This document shows, one piece after another, positions 45,657-57,064 of a DNA stretch of 64,000 nt (position 1 is the stretch's first letter; each line of letters opens with the position of its first letter). Under the pieces are notes generated by a model, which was not told where the DNA came from, did not search any database, and was given only the letters and a program-made list of their open reading frames with translations. The position numbers and the translations under genes are program-made. Source of the stretch: Lumnitzera littorea (lineage: Eukaryota > Streptophyta > Magnoliopsida > Myrtales > Combretaceae); assembly GCA_024138015.1 (NCBI GenBank), contig JAMXBB010000009.1, positions 43,452,464-43,516,463 on the forward strand, read 5' to 3'.

Positions 45657-46545
45657 GCTTAGAAGTTTGTTAAACTTTGTGGTAGATGCTAACGAATTAG
45701 AAATATATCTAAAAGAAACTAAATGCAACTAAGTTTTTTATATTTGGGGTATTGATTTAATGGGATTGTTTCCAAATTCAATTGGAAATAAATACATCTT
45801 AGTAGCACATATAAATTATGTGTCTAAATGGGTAAAAACGCAAGCCTTGCCAACTAATGACTCAAGGTAGTGAGATAGTTCCTTAAAAGTTTGCTTTCTA
45901 GATTCGATGCTCTTAAATTACTTATAAGTGATAGAGGAACCCACTTTTGTAATGTCCAACTAGAGAAAGTATTGAAATGATATGGAACCCTCAAATTAGT
46001 AGACAAGTTGAAATAGCAAATAAAGATCTTAAACAAATCTTAGAAAGGACTATCAAGCATAATCATAGAGATTAGTCTAAGAAGCTCAATGATTCTCTTT
46101 AAGCTTACGGAACCACATATAATACACCTATTGGAAATACCCCATATTAGCTTATCTATGTTAAAGTGTGTCATTTACTTATGGTAATAAAAAATAGGGC
46201 TTATTGGGCCATAAAGCTTGCTAACCTTGATCATAGGCATGCAAGTGAATGCATGAAACTTTAGCTAAATGAACTTGAAGAATGGTGAGATATAGCTTAC
46301 AAGACCTTAGGGATATTCAAGGAGAGAGCAAAGTGATTTTATGAAAACTGGATTAGGCAAGGAAAACAATTTCGAGCTAGAGACAAAGTTGTGCTATCAA
46401 TCCCGATTAAAGCTTTTCCTAGGTAAGCATAGGTCTAAATGGCCAGGACCTTACATTATAATGCAAGTATTCCTATATGGAGTATTAGAGATTTCGAGTC
46501 TCAAGAAGGGAACTTTCAAGGTAAACGAACACTGACTTAAATTGT
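45657..46545 (+). pseudogene. Athila integrase, core and C-terminus, after the insertion
   Basis: The second half of the zinc region KFVKLCGRC is followed by GIDLMGLF-like sequence with the first catalytic Asp near 45755, ISDRGTHFCN near 45930 with the second, a badly decayed Glu region, and the C-terminal domain open in 46341-46535: MKTGLGKENNFELETKLCYQ, HRSKWPGPYIIMQVF, GTFKVNEH. Stops and frameshifts occur throughout. The coding part ends at about 46545. Confidence 0.87.
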
Positions 46546-47759
46546 AGTTAGGAGGAGAGATTGAAAGCAAGAATAATCTTGACTAAGACCTCCATTTAAT
46601 CAAAGAAAACGGGTAATGTTATTGCTAACACATCGAGTAAACAACGTTAACCAAAAGTGCTTCTTGGGAGACCACTTAGTTGAATTTTAGTCTTATTTAC
46701 TAAAATTTCTGCTTATGTCTCTTTGGTTTCTATTGGTTTTGTATTAAGTCAATGCAATTAGTTTCTAGATTTTTCTCAAGTGTTTTGTGAGCAATCACAA
46801 AAGATAAGAAGTAGTGATGACTAAGGAAGAGAAAGAAAGGAATCGTGATCACAAATCAAAGCATAGAGCTCAAGGAAGAGAGGTAAGTCCAAGTGTAGTG
46901 ATAATCATGGCCAAAGATCACGCCCGTGATCTTGATCGTGGTCCTCTTATTACAAATTACACTTAACAAAAAATTGAAGTTTTATGTCAGGAGAAGAACA
47001 TGGCTTAAGACCACGCTTGTGTTCTTGCCTGTGTTCTTGCCTATGTTCTTTCATAATAAATTGAACTTGATTTCAATGGCAATCACAACCTAGGACCATG
47101 CTCATATTCTTAGTTGAGTACTTTTAGAACATAGAAAATACAAAGCTGAGCCCAAAGTTCATTACAAGAGAACCACAACTAGTGACTATGCCCATTGTCA
47201 CACCCATGTTCCTATTGTGAAGAAATTATGCCTTGGCAAATTTTTTAGGATTCAAGCCCTATGACAACCAGAGCCATTGACTATGCCGTGGTGATGCCTA
47301 TATACTCCAATTGCTAAGAAAATATGATGCGCTCGATTCTTGTTTTCAAGGAAGTGAACTATACTTTCCTAATTCGAACTACTCTTACCTAAATTTCACT
47401 TACCTATTCCTAAATCACCTTCCTATTACTAAGATGCAATGAATATTTAAGGATATCTCTTAATTTGCTAATTTCCTAGATTAAAAATATTATTGCATCT
47501 TTCCTTAAAATTTAGTTGCTTGATTGAGATTGTACTAATAATCTTGGAAACTAGTATTTAAAATTAATTTACATCTTTGAAAAGCCTATTACATCCATAA
47601 CACTCCTAAACACTAGTCCATCAACTAAGTGAGGGGAAAAAAAGAGACCAACCACCACTAATGGCACCATGAACCACTTACTGTGCTACCTGTAAGAGCT
47701 CTTCTAACCCAATACTAGAAGAGGATCCTCTAGCTACAATTCTACCTTACCTAAAACAC
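46546..47759 (+). other. Athila untranslated region after pol, with repeated words
   Basis: No gene. Between 46890 and 47230 there are repeats of the type AAGATCACGCCCGTGATC, GACCACGCTTGTGTTCTTG and CCTGTGTTCTTGCC, separated by TAATAAATTGAA-like spacers. Similar words occur in this element's LTRs. Confidence 0.65.
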
Positions 47760-48257
47760 ATGTTGCAATTTGATAATCTAGATCGCCAAACCCGTTATGA
47801 AGCCCTCTCTAAGAAGACTATCTCTCAATCAAGCTTCATTAATTGGGAAGTATTGAAACTTCCAAACATGGAACCAAAAATCTGTACCATGGTTGAGAGA
47901 GGGGTTAGGATAAGGTTGTTTGCCATTCAAGAACCAATTTATAAAGAATTGACTCTAGAATTCCTCACAACCTTGTCGCTTAAACATGACCAAATCCCAT
48001 ACGGAGCTCAAAACACAATTTTATTCCAACTTCGAAACACCAAATTTAATCTATCCATAGTTGAGTTTAGGGTTTTGATGGGGATATATGATAAGAAATT
48101 TGTCCATTCACTAGAATTCCATGCTCTTCTTTATGAATTATCTCATAGTGTTACTCCTACAAATTACTGGTTAAAATTGAGTAGTAAAAAAATATACAAT
48201 CCTAAATTTGCAAGAGGATCCTACCTAGAAAATCCAACCCATAGGATCCTCCATTAA
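47760..48257 (+). CDS. Athila post-pol ORF (ORF-1/env-like position), still open
   Basis: 165 codons open from the ATG at 47760: DNLDRQTRYEALSKKTISQ, FINWEVLKLPNM, IYKELTLEFLTTL and VEFRVLMGIY near residue 105. These blocks, notably TLEFLTTL and the fRvLMGIY block, fit the plant 'ATHILA ORF-1' protein family, which lies between integrase and the 3' LTR in Athila elements. Its function is not settled; an envelope-like role has been proposed for ORFs in this position. No signal peptide or membrane segment is visible. Downstream the same protein goes on with stops and frameshifts (TGKNTKVVAMHEVFNLYSF) to about 48850, so it is truncated. Recent transcription or selection cannot be judged here. 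Confidence 0.7.
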   Translation: MLQFDNLDRQTRYEALSKKTISQSSFINWEVLKLPNMEPKICTMVERGVRIRLFAIQEPIYKELTLEFLTTLSLKHDQIPYGAQNTILFQLRNTKFNLSIVEFRVLMGIYDKKFVHSLEFHALLYELSHSVTPTNYWLKLSSKKIYNPKFARGSYLENPTHRILH

Positions 48258-50441
48258 CTTCTCATGCACACAATTAGCGAGACAGGGAAGAACACCAAAG
48301 TAGTAGCTATGCATGAAGTCTTCAACCTCTATAGCTTTGTATAAGGATACACCATCAACTTAGTAGTGGCTCTCACATTCTACATGCAACATCAAGTTAC
48401 CAATTCTCTAGCGAACCAATTGGATTGTGGACCTTACGTTATCATTTTGGCAAAGTAACTAGAACTTCTAGTTGATAATCCCTAACTCATAATGATCTAA
48501 AATGCAACCTCGATGAATCTTTCCAACTTTCATTAAATGGGGCTTCTTCTTAATGAGGTTGATAAATCGGCCCCTAAAAGAAAGGAAAGTGAAAACTCCA
48601 ATGATGAATTGGTGGAAGAAGTGTAGAAATTGAAAACCAAGTCCAAAAATTGGTTGAATGACAAGAGATTATTAAATAATCTCTAAAAAGATTGTTTTGG
48701 AGGCAAAGTTGGATCATAGAGTTTTGTAGCAATCTAGCTGACCAAGTCAAGATAAAAATTCTTCTACCAACAGATGAGGAATTGATTGATGTAATAAAGA
48801 GGATGAACCTAAGGGATGATGAAGAGGAAGAAGTGACATCTAGAACCTAAGAAGAAGAGTAACCCTTTAAAGGCAAGAAAGAGAATGGACCTATGTGGAA
48901 GGCATAGATTTCTTTATAGGAATATAGAATTATTTGTTTTGTTGAGTTGTTTTCTGATTTTAAAAATTTTGATGTTTATTCTAAACAATTGCTTAGTTAC
49001 TTAATCCATTGAATTTCTTTTAAATTTTCATGTTTTGATGTCAAGTTTATGTTCTTGTTCATTCAATTAATTAATAATATTTTTTTTTTCTATATTTGCT
49101 CTAATCTTTTTATCTTAAGTGTGTTAATCTAGAACTTTTGAGCCAAAAAATTCCAACAAATCACACTAAATTCTCATTGGACAATTCCAGCCACTCCAAA
49201 TATTCAGGGAGTGTTGTTTTCTGTTTCCATGCTCATATTTTTTTTTCACTATAGTTGTTTACAATAATTTTTCCTATTACTTAGAATGAAGTACATTGAG
49301 GACAATTTACTAAATTTAGTGTAGGGAATGGGTATACTACTATTATTCAAAATCAAATCGTTAATTCTTAGCCTTAATTTTTTTCCATTCACTACTAAAA
49401 AAATGCTTCCATTGAATTTTTCCTAAGTCACTATTGCACATAGAACAAGTTATTGGAATTAAATAGTAGAAGTCCTATAAAGTGAGAGTTACATATTACT
49501 TAGCCTAGGATTGAGGACATTAATTTATTAATCATTGAAGTAGAGCTTTAGTCATATGCTATTTCTGAAATTTACTTAGATGTATACTTATCCATTTTAA
49601 TTTTTAAAATTTTATCATCCCGAGTAAATAAGTAAATGAAACTTATCTCTTGTAATTTCCCCTTAAAAATCCAATTTGTTGAGGGCATAATTAAGACTAA
49701 ATTGATAAATATCAATTGGTAAGAATAGGTCTCGATTCTTTAGAAGAGCAAGATTCTTTCTCGTTACCAATTTACCAAAAAAAAAAAAAAAAAGCCCATA
49801 AAGATCGACCTTGATCCTTCAGAAGAGCAAGGTATTTTCCCACTGTCAATGTTCATCATAAAAATGGCTAAATAAGTAAGGATCAGCCTTGATCCCTCAA
49901 AAGACCAAGGTGCCTTCTTCCTGCTAATGAAGCTTTAGCAATTGGTAAATTAAAAGGCCTGTTAGTAGAACTTCATGTTAGGGTAATGAGCAAGTGATTA
50001 GTAGATACAATATCTATTACTCTTGATTATGTTGTTCAAGAGAGTTAGAAGAGATTTGTATACATCTTAGGTAAATGGAAAATAGTCGTATATGGTTTTA
50101 GCCCGAGTAAATAAAAATTGGACTAATTAAGGAAGAGAATCTTTAGTTAAATAGCATGATTGGTTTACTTAAATTAAACATTGGTTTACTTAAATTAAAC
50201 ATCAAATTCTAGTATTTGTGTCCAAGATGTATTAAATAAGTGAATAAGGAGAAGAGTGTATAAATTATTAGAAAATTCTAAGGAATGCAAAGTTTGGTGG
50301 TGAGGTTAATCAAAATGTTTATGATTCCTGAATAATAGTAGTTCATCTTGAAAATCTTGTCCTAATCTTATTTATTTATTTATTTTTTATCAATCTTTGT
50401 TAAGGATTGTTAATTTGCTTAAGGACAAGCAAATGTTTAAA
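48258..50441 (+). other. Decayed end of the post-pol ORF and 3' untranslated region
   Basis: 48258-48850 reads as the broken continuation of the ORF, including an acidic/lysine-rich tail (NDELVEE, RMDLCGRH). From 48900 to 50441 there is no gene; the region is T-rich, with a three-copy repeat at 49715-49925. Confidence 0.6.
49715..49925 (+). repeat. Three diverged copies of a roughly 80-bp segment
   Basis: CTCGATTCTTTAGAAGAGC, CTTGATCCTTCAGAAGAGC and CTTGATCCCTCAAAAGACC begin near 49732, 49809 and 49888, each followed by AAGRT and a TTC-rich tract. An A18 run lies between the first two. Confidence 0.8.
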
Positions 50442-50453
50442 TGTGGGGAAATT
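50442..50453 (+). promoter_or_regulatory. Athila polypurine tract
   Basis: TGTGGGGAAATT directly before the 3' LTR; the GTGGGG(G)AATT form is the usual Athila tract. Confidence 0.8.
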
Positions 50454-51099
50454 TGATGAATATAAAATTACACTCATTCATCATGCTATTTTCTTGGATA
50501 TTTTAAGCTATTTTAATAAAATTTAATTGAATTTGCTATTGATTTGAGCTATTTTTTTATTTCAAGACTCAAATGAAGCAATATTATGAAAAAGATGAGA
50601 ATTCAATAAATTTTTTAGAAGAATTTCATCTATTTGCAAGAATAATTCGATGATAATAAGGATTAAAGAGAATTTGTTTAAGAAATAAGTAAGAAAGATG
50701 ACCATGATTGTACACTACAATCATATTCCTTGGTCATGAAGCCTACGTCTTCAATTTCAAAATTGAAGTTCGAAGGATTTTTCAAAAGAACACGATCACC
50801 TACTATGGCCATGTTCACCAGCCATGATCCCCTCATAATTAATTTCAACACAATTCTCACAAGAATCATTACAAGGTGTTGTTCATGCCTAACCACAATG
50901 CCCATGTACCTCAAGTTTGATGTGATTTGCCATTTAAAGATTATTATATCCAGACATTATATATTTTGTATAAGAGAGAGAAGAGGAGAGAGATAAAGAA
51001 TAATAGAATACTTTTTAAGGTTTAGTTTTATTTTCACTATGGAAGTTGTTATCTTTATTATGAATATATCTTAAAGCATTGATATCTAGACTTGACATA
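50454..51099 (+). repeat. 3' LTR of the plus-strand Athila, truncated
   Basis: Matches 30307 onwards as far as TAGACTTGA near 51094, about half of the LTR, then the match is lost. The open frames at 50678-50996 lie inside and have no domain. Confidence 0.85.
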
Positions 51100-52253
51100 C
51101 CAAAAATGTCAGGTTGCACTAAAAAGAAGTAGAGTAAATCAAAATTTTCCTGATATACCAAAAATTCTACTATTTATCTTCCTTCCCATTACTATGTAGC
51201 TCATATTATCAATCTACTAATTACTGACACCACTGGAACTAACTAAAGCTAGCAAGTCTTCTAAAGGAATCCAATCTACATTTCCTCTTGTAGTGCTAGA
51301 CCCATTATTAGTCTTATCATTAGTCTCATTACCTAAACTTATTTGTATGATCTTTGGGGTATGAGGTATTACTATAACTTCTTATACACTATTATGACTC
51401 ACTTATTCCTCATTAGCTACATCCTAAGCTAGTGCCTCATTCGAATCATTTGGTAAGTCTTCTTCGGTGTCCTCCTCTTTTAAATCCTCCTCTAGATCCT
51501 CTTTAAGCTCGATAGGTTCGTTTTTACAAGATTTTTTGCAGGTTCATTAGTCATTCACCCTGGGGAACTACCTCAACTACGTCTTCATTAAGGTTAAATG
51601 GCTTAGGTAGTGCATCATACTCCTTAAGTATGGGATAGGGAGATTAAGGAAACCTATCTATAATGCCTCTGGATACAATCTAAGAATATGAAATACTCCT
51701 GGATGGGCTTCGTTAAAACCTATAAGATAAGGTCAACCTAGTTTAGTTCTAGTAGGGAAATATAAGATAGGTATCATAATAGATATTATCCTTAGTCTTT
51801 GCATGTATTGATCCTCAAAGGCCACTATCACAGTATATCAATCATAATGATGTCCCAACTCTAAGATCACAAGGTGCCAATGATCCTACAGCTATAGGAT
51901 AACCCCTTAAAGTAGTTGTTAATAGTGTTGTCTATAGTCACAAACACATTCTAATAAGCCATTTCCAAGGGTAAACACTGCTTCATAATCTTATAATCTA
52001 TAGGAGTTTCTTCCACATTCCCTCTAAAATTCACCCATGCATTCCAAAGTAGAGTTCTATAGTCTTGTCAAGTAAAGCAATAATTAGCACATTGATAAAT
52101 TTATGGTATAGTTTACTTATTCCTAAGTATTAATAATCATATATATATAGATATCCTACGTCTAAAGCTTTTACAACCCATTTACTACCCACACTTGCTT
52201 ATCTTATAAAGTCTATCAAATTTTAACTTAAATGCTTTAGAGAAGGTTCCTAT
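51100..52253 (-). pseudogene. Leader/gag remnant of a tRNA-Met-primed element
   Basis: The only coding hint is an acidic stretch on the minus strand near 51390-51530 (EPIELKEDLEEDLKEED and similar), of the kind found next to gag in some plant gypsy elements. The primer site at 52254-52272 shows that the element reads leftwards from here. No protein motif is firm, and the left end is cut at the Athila LTR. Confidence 0.4.
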
Positions 52254-52272
52254 GAACCATGCTTTGATACCA
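52254..52272 (-). promoter_or_regulatory. Primer-binding site, tRNA-Met type
   Basis: Minus-strand TGGTATCAAAGCATGGTTC against TGGTATCAGAGCC, ten bases from the LTR end TGTCATGCC at 52282. Confidence 0.7.
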
Positions 52273-52281
52273 ACCAAGAAT

Positions 52282-53359
52282 TGTCATGCCCAAACACTGT
52301 CAAGTCATAACAGTTTACCATGTATATGAATTTTATGCCAAAAAATATCCACTCAGTCACTAGCATAACCTTAATATATACAATGCTCATACAAGAAACC
52401 GCTCTAAAGTATTCACAATTCCATAGATATACTAGCATTTATATTCATAATAAACTTATATTTACAATAAGGCCAAGTATAGATTATTCATAAAAGTATA
52501 TAAGTATGTGATACAACTCAAAAGTAGAAACCTAACTAAATTGCTCAAATGATTTAGTTGATCCCACAGAAAACAAAAGTTCCAAAAACATAATGGTAGA
52601 AATCAGACCACCGGAACCCTAACTCGAGCTTAAGCTTGAGGACTAGAGAGCATGGTAAGGTAAGTTATTTTTTTATGCCCTATAATTGAAGAGTCTGAGT
52701 TGATATAGTCTGCCAACTTGATGCCCTGCTCAAACCGAACCCTCTTATGCTTATAGATAGCCTCCAATTGCCAACCAAACATACACTCGAACAATAGCTC
52801 GGCCCATCCAACCATCTACCCATCTAACCTAAATTCAAGCTTTACTGAATATGTTTGAACTGAATTTACCTTAGAAGAATTACTTGCTCAACTCAACACT
52901 ACCAAACTATTATCCCGGCTCAGCATTACTACTTAATAACAGCCAAACTAGCCATACAGTTTGTCTGTTTTGCCAAGCACGACCACTAATCATCTACCAC
53001 GTATACGAACATCCTCAGTGACAGAATCTTCCGTACAGAGCACCCATTTTGCTAGATTTTCATTTATGCCCTTCAAACATTCCTTGCATAATGCTTATTT
53101 TAAACATTACCCTTTTTAGTCTTTTCGATTTGTAGTAGTTGCCTTAATGTTTTAGGTATAAATACCCATTGTAAATGTAGCCACAAATACAACAATCATA
53201 TATCATCAATACATAATATACTTCAATTTCGTAGGCATTCTCTTTGCTTACTTGATTCACTCTTATCCTAGCCCTTAAGTAAGGTTAGGCGGCGAGTAAC
53301 CTCACAGAGTTAGCTCGTACATCATATTGAGTTTGCTTTATAAGTCCTTGATAGTTCCT
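52282..53359. repeat. LTR debris, probably two LTRs joined
   Basis: From 52282 (TGTCATGCCC) to about 52860 this is the minus-strand LTR that belongs to the primer site. From there to 53359 the sequence has plus-strand promoter character: TATAAATACCC at 53156, then a CT-rich leader and GGCGGCGAGTAACCTCACAG near 53290, typical of gypsy LTR R/U5 ends. I cannot place the junction. The open frames 52250-52438 and 52630-52815 have no domain. Confidence 0.45.
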
Positions 53360-54340
53360 TGGTGCATAATATCTTTGGAGCTTAACGTACCTAGGGAGTA
53401 GTAATTGAATGGGTCCTTCAAAATATTGAAGAAAATGAGGATGTAAGGGTTAGTAACTACAGTAACTTATGTAAAGTTACTTAAAGGATATGACACACCA
53501 ATGAACACAACACAACTTAACACTTCGATTGATATGACTCACAAGCAAATGTTAAGGTCTACTTATCACTAATCTCTAGCTACTTGGTAAGATTAGATAA
53601 GAATGTAGGAGAAAGTGTACTTGGAGAAGGGTATCTCACAAGAATATGAATATTCATTAAGTGTAAGGTATATGATGATTGCAGCTACAATAAAAGGACT
53701 ATTTATAGTAAGTTCATTAGGACAACATTACAAATAAGGAAAATTACATAAAAGACAATTAAGAAAGAGATTCCTAGTATGTATGAAAAGGATAAACATG
53801 AGAAATGATGAAATAGAATACAATACAAATGTTCAAGAAGTAATGGAGAAGTGATGGCCCATCTATGGGTTCGTATAAGGGAAATCTTAGGACGCAATAG
53901 ATACCCTAAATGGGTGTTGTAGTAGCTACTAGGGAGTTGTGCTAAGAGCTACCGAGGTAGTTGAAGGATGTTGTAGTTCAATAGGATGGACAAGTAGTGC
54001 TTGGTGTGCAGTTAATTAGGATTCAACATTCAATAAGTTGACCTTAACACTCGGCATGTCGGCCTCGACACTCGGTGGCTCTATATGTAGCAAGAGAAGG
54101 GCTCGATATGTAGCAGACTCAGACCTGGTGCTTAGTAAGTCAACCTTGGCACTAAGCAAGTTGGTGACTGAGTAAGGATTCGAGTAAAGCAGAATGTGTA
54201 TAACCTAAGACTTCAAAGAGTTCACCTATAGTTCTTTTGTGTATAGAAGCTCGTCTTCGGTAGCCTGATGAGAGAGAATCCTTTTGGTGAGAGATTGGAG
54301 GCCTTAGAGATAAGCACTATTGAGGGGTCTAAAGGTCGGC
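53360..54340 (-). repeat. 3' LTR of the chromovirus-like element
   Basis: Minus-strand TGCCGACCTTTAGACC to TTATGCACCA. Matches 62226-62517 over its 3' third (for example AGTAGTAATTGAATGGGTCC near 53397). A minus-strand TATA box CTATAAATAG is near 53699-53708. Confidence 0.8.
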
Positions 54341-55570
54341 AGCCTATTAGTTCCTTGAGGTTATTAAAGATTTGCCTTCAAATCTAGTCCTCTTCTTCTT
54401 TTGGCACATAAGACGTCAAGTTAACAACATTGAAAGTAAAAGACACTCCATATCCTTCAAGTAACTCTAACTCATACGCATTGCATTGATGCATCAAAGG
54501 ATCTTAAAAGGTCCATCTGACCTAAGAGATAACTTGTTTGTCCTCTTCCTTTGAAAACGTTCCTTGCTGAGGTGGATCCAAACAAAGTCTCCTAGGTTAT
54601 TAATGACTCGCTTCCTTCCTTGGCTTCCATGTTCCTTTTGTCGGGCTATAATCTTGACTAGTTGCTCAACAACCTTCTGATGCAATTTCTAAAATGCCTC
54701 AGTGTGCTATTGGCCTGATTGAATTTCTCCTTAGGAGGCTAGGTTGATAACTATATCTAAGGTAAGTTCGGGTTAAGTCCAAAGACAACTTCAAAAGCTA
54801 GCCTTCTTATCAAGCTATGAGTGGAGCGATTGTAAGCAAACTCAATAATAGGCAAGCATAAATCCCAATCATGTAGATTCCTCCCAAAAGTAGCTTGAAG
54901 GAGGTTACTTACTATTTTGTTCACAAAATCTGTTTAGCCATCAGTTTGTAGGTGGTAAGAAGTACTGAACATGAGCTTCATGTCGAGTTCTTTCATAAGG
55001 TTTTCCAAAAGAAGCTTGTAAACTTTGAATCATGATCAAACACAATACTCCTTGTTACTTCATGCAGCCGCACTATCTCTTGCAAAAAGAGGTTAGTAAC
55101 AAATAAAGCATCATTGGTTTTGTGGCAGGGGATGAAGTAGCTTATCTTGCAAAACCAATTGACCACTACCATAATAAAATCATGTCTTCATGGTGTTCTA
55201 GGTAGGCCAAGCATAAAATCCATGCTCAGATCGATCCATGGCCGTTCAGGTCGGGGCGAAGGTATATGCTCTCCATATGGCTCCTTTCTCCCCTTGGCTT
55301 GTTTGCATACCTTACAACGCTTAAGAATTTTATACACATCCTTCATCATCTCAGGCTAATAGAAATGTTTTTTCAGCAACTTGGTTATTCTCTTCTCACC
55401 AAAGTAGCCAACTAAGTTTCCAACATGAGCTTCTTGGACAAGTAATTCCCTAACAGATCTAATCGTCACACAAATTTGTCTTCCTTTCATTAGAAATCCT
55501 TGGCTTAAATAGAACCCATCCACTACTCCCCTTACATTGCATTTAGCCACTAAGGATTCAAAATATGGAT
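54341..55570 (-). pseudogene. Chromovirus-type integrase
   Basis: The zinc region EAHVGNLVGYFGEKRITKLL and RCKVCKQAKGRKEPYGEH leads into the core PWIDLSMDFMLGLPRT, with the first Asp near 55215 and the second Asp in FDHDSKFTSFFWKTL near 55010. The C-terminal part is open in 54494-54685: EHGSQGRKRVINNLGDFVWI, LSKERFQRKR, LRSDGPFKIL. It ends with a GVSFTFNVVNLTSYV tail near 54390. The Glu region is frame-broken. SDRD, the usual form around the second Asp, reads FDHD here. The plus-strand frame 55147-55359 is a shadow. Confidence 0.87.
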
Positions 55571-57000
55571 CATATACATATTGATCAAGTAAGATGACAA
55601 ACCTAAGTATCTTAGCCTACAAAGTGGTAATAAAAGGATGTTGACGAGAAAATGCATCGGCCACCATTTTGGTACTCTCCTTCTTGTATCTAATGACACA
55701 GCAGAAAGTTTCTAAGTATTTGACCCACTTATCATGGTGTAGGGAAAGGTTTTGCTGTCCTCTAAGATGTTTGAAAGATTCATGATTTATTTAGATGATG
55801 AACTCTCTTAGTAGTAAGTAGTGTTGCCAGTTATGAAGTACTTAGACAAGGCTATAGAACTCCTTGTCATATGTCAAGTCATTTAATGTGGCAACTTTGA
55901 GTTTCTGGCTGAAGTATGCAATAAATTGGTACTCCTACACAAGAATAGCTCTAATGCCAGCTCTAGATGCATCACATTCTAGTTCAAAAACTTTCTCAAG
56001 GACTAGCAGGATGAGTATTGGGATAGAAGTCAACCTAGACTTGATCTCATCAAGGCTTCTTTAAGCTTTCTTAGACCATTTGAATTCAGAGTTTTACTTG
56101 GTTAGCTTGGTCAATCAGGTAATCATAGAATTAAAGTTGCAAATGAATCTTCAATAAAATAAAGCTAGACTATGGAAACTCCTTACGTCAACAGCACTAG
56201 TATGTGTCGGCCATTCGAGAGTAGCTCAGACTTTCTTTTCATCAACTTTGATACCTTCCTCAAAAACAACATAACTGAGGAATACTACCTAGCTCTGATA
56301 GAATATACATTTCTTAAAGTTGCTAAATAAGTATTAAGGACGAAAGATATCAAACATAGACTATATACTAGAATATTATCAAAGAACACAACAACACATT
56401 TACCAGTCAATGTTCTTAAAACATAGCTCATGAGTTGCATAAAAGTGCTTAGTGCATTTGTCAAACCAAATGACATCACAATCCATTCAAATAGACCATC
56501 TTTTGTTTTAAAAATCTGGTGGTAGTCACTCTTCGTATCAATCTTTGAAAATACCTATGCATTATGTAACTCATCGAGCATATCATCTAATCATAAGATC
56601 GGGTATCGATACTTGATAGTGATCTTATTGATTGCTTGACTATTGATACACATCCTCTATGAACCATCCTTCTTTAGTACCAAGATAACTGGCACAACAC
56701 CCTCTTATAACTAATAAACCTCTTAGCATATCGGTAGGAAACAAGTCGGCATACCCCTATAGTAATGTCTGTGCCTCGATAAGTAATGTTCCAGCTTCTC
56801 TCAACTTTAAGAGTTTACTAACTAATAAGAGCACATACTCTTCTGTATTGACATCTCTAGAAAATTAGGCTTAGGAGATCACTAGGGACTTCCTCTATAA
56901 TGACTTGGAAATCTTCTCTTGTGACTCCTGAACCTCTCTAGGTTCATAAGGGTCAACACAACCTTCTTCTCATCCTTCTGGAACATATAGGTATTCCTAT
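55571..57000 (-). pseudogene. Chromovirus-type reverse transcriptase and RNase H, active site lost
   Basis: On minus: LREAGTLLIEAQTLL, GLLVIRG, then a deletion of about 40 residues and a jump to VPKKDG-like sequence. INKITIKYRYP, LDDMLDELHNA and MSFGLTNALSTFMQLMSYVL follow, then FFDNILVYS at the active site (56375-56386), where the family has YIDDILVYS. The loss of the second Asp (D to N) would destroy polymerase activity. RNase H follows to about 55571 in broken frames. The open part is 56285-56479. Confidence 0.87.
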
Positions 57001-57059
57001 ATCCACCCTACAATACCTTCAAATCAAATAGCTAGGGTCAACCAACTAATATGTGTGAG
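57001..57059 (-). pseudogene. Protease C-terminal part, beyond the insertion
   Basis: SHILVG, a stop, P, a stop, LFDLKVL and then GGYRNTYMFQKDEKKVVLTL continue directly from the protease half at 60928 when the inserted DNA is removed. This is the usual HILLGRPW block of gypsy protease with two stops. Confidence 0.8.
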
Positions 57060-57064
57060 GCGCA

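Larger units (their letters stand above)
30307..51099 (+). mobile_element. Athila-type retrotransposon, plus strand, with a nested element
   Basis: Order: 5' LTR (30307-31630), primer site (31637-31655), gag (31785-33200), protease (33215-33694), remnant RNase H (33870-34330), integrase (34480-34694 and 45657-46545), untranslated region, post-pol ORF (47760-48257), untranslated region, polypurine tract (50442-50453), 3' LTR (50454-51099, truncated). Reverse transcriptase is missing. The integrase is split by the 10.96-kb element at 34695-45651. No target duplication can be checked because the 3' LTR end is lost. Confidence 0.88.

Noticed and set aside
30302..51098. GACAT before 30307 and at 51094-51098 as target duplication of the plus Athila
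   Set aside because: In the 3' LTR these bases align with the LTR's own GAGAT, that is, they are inside the LTR and not flanking it. The true end is lost.
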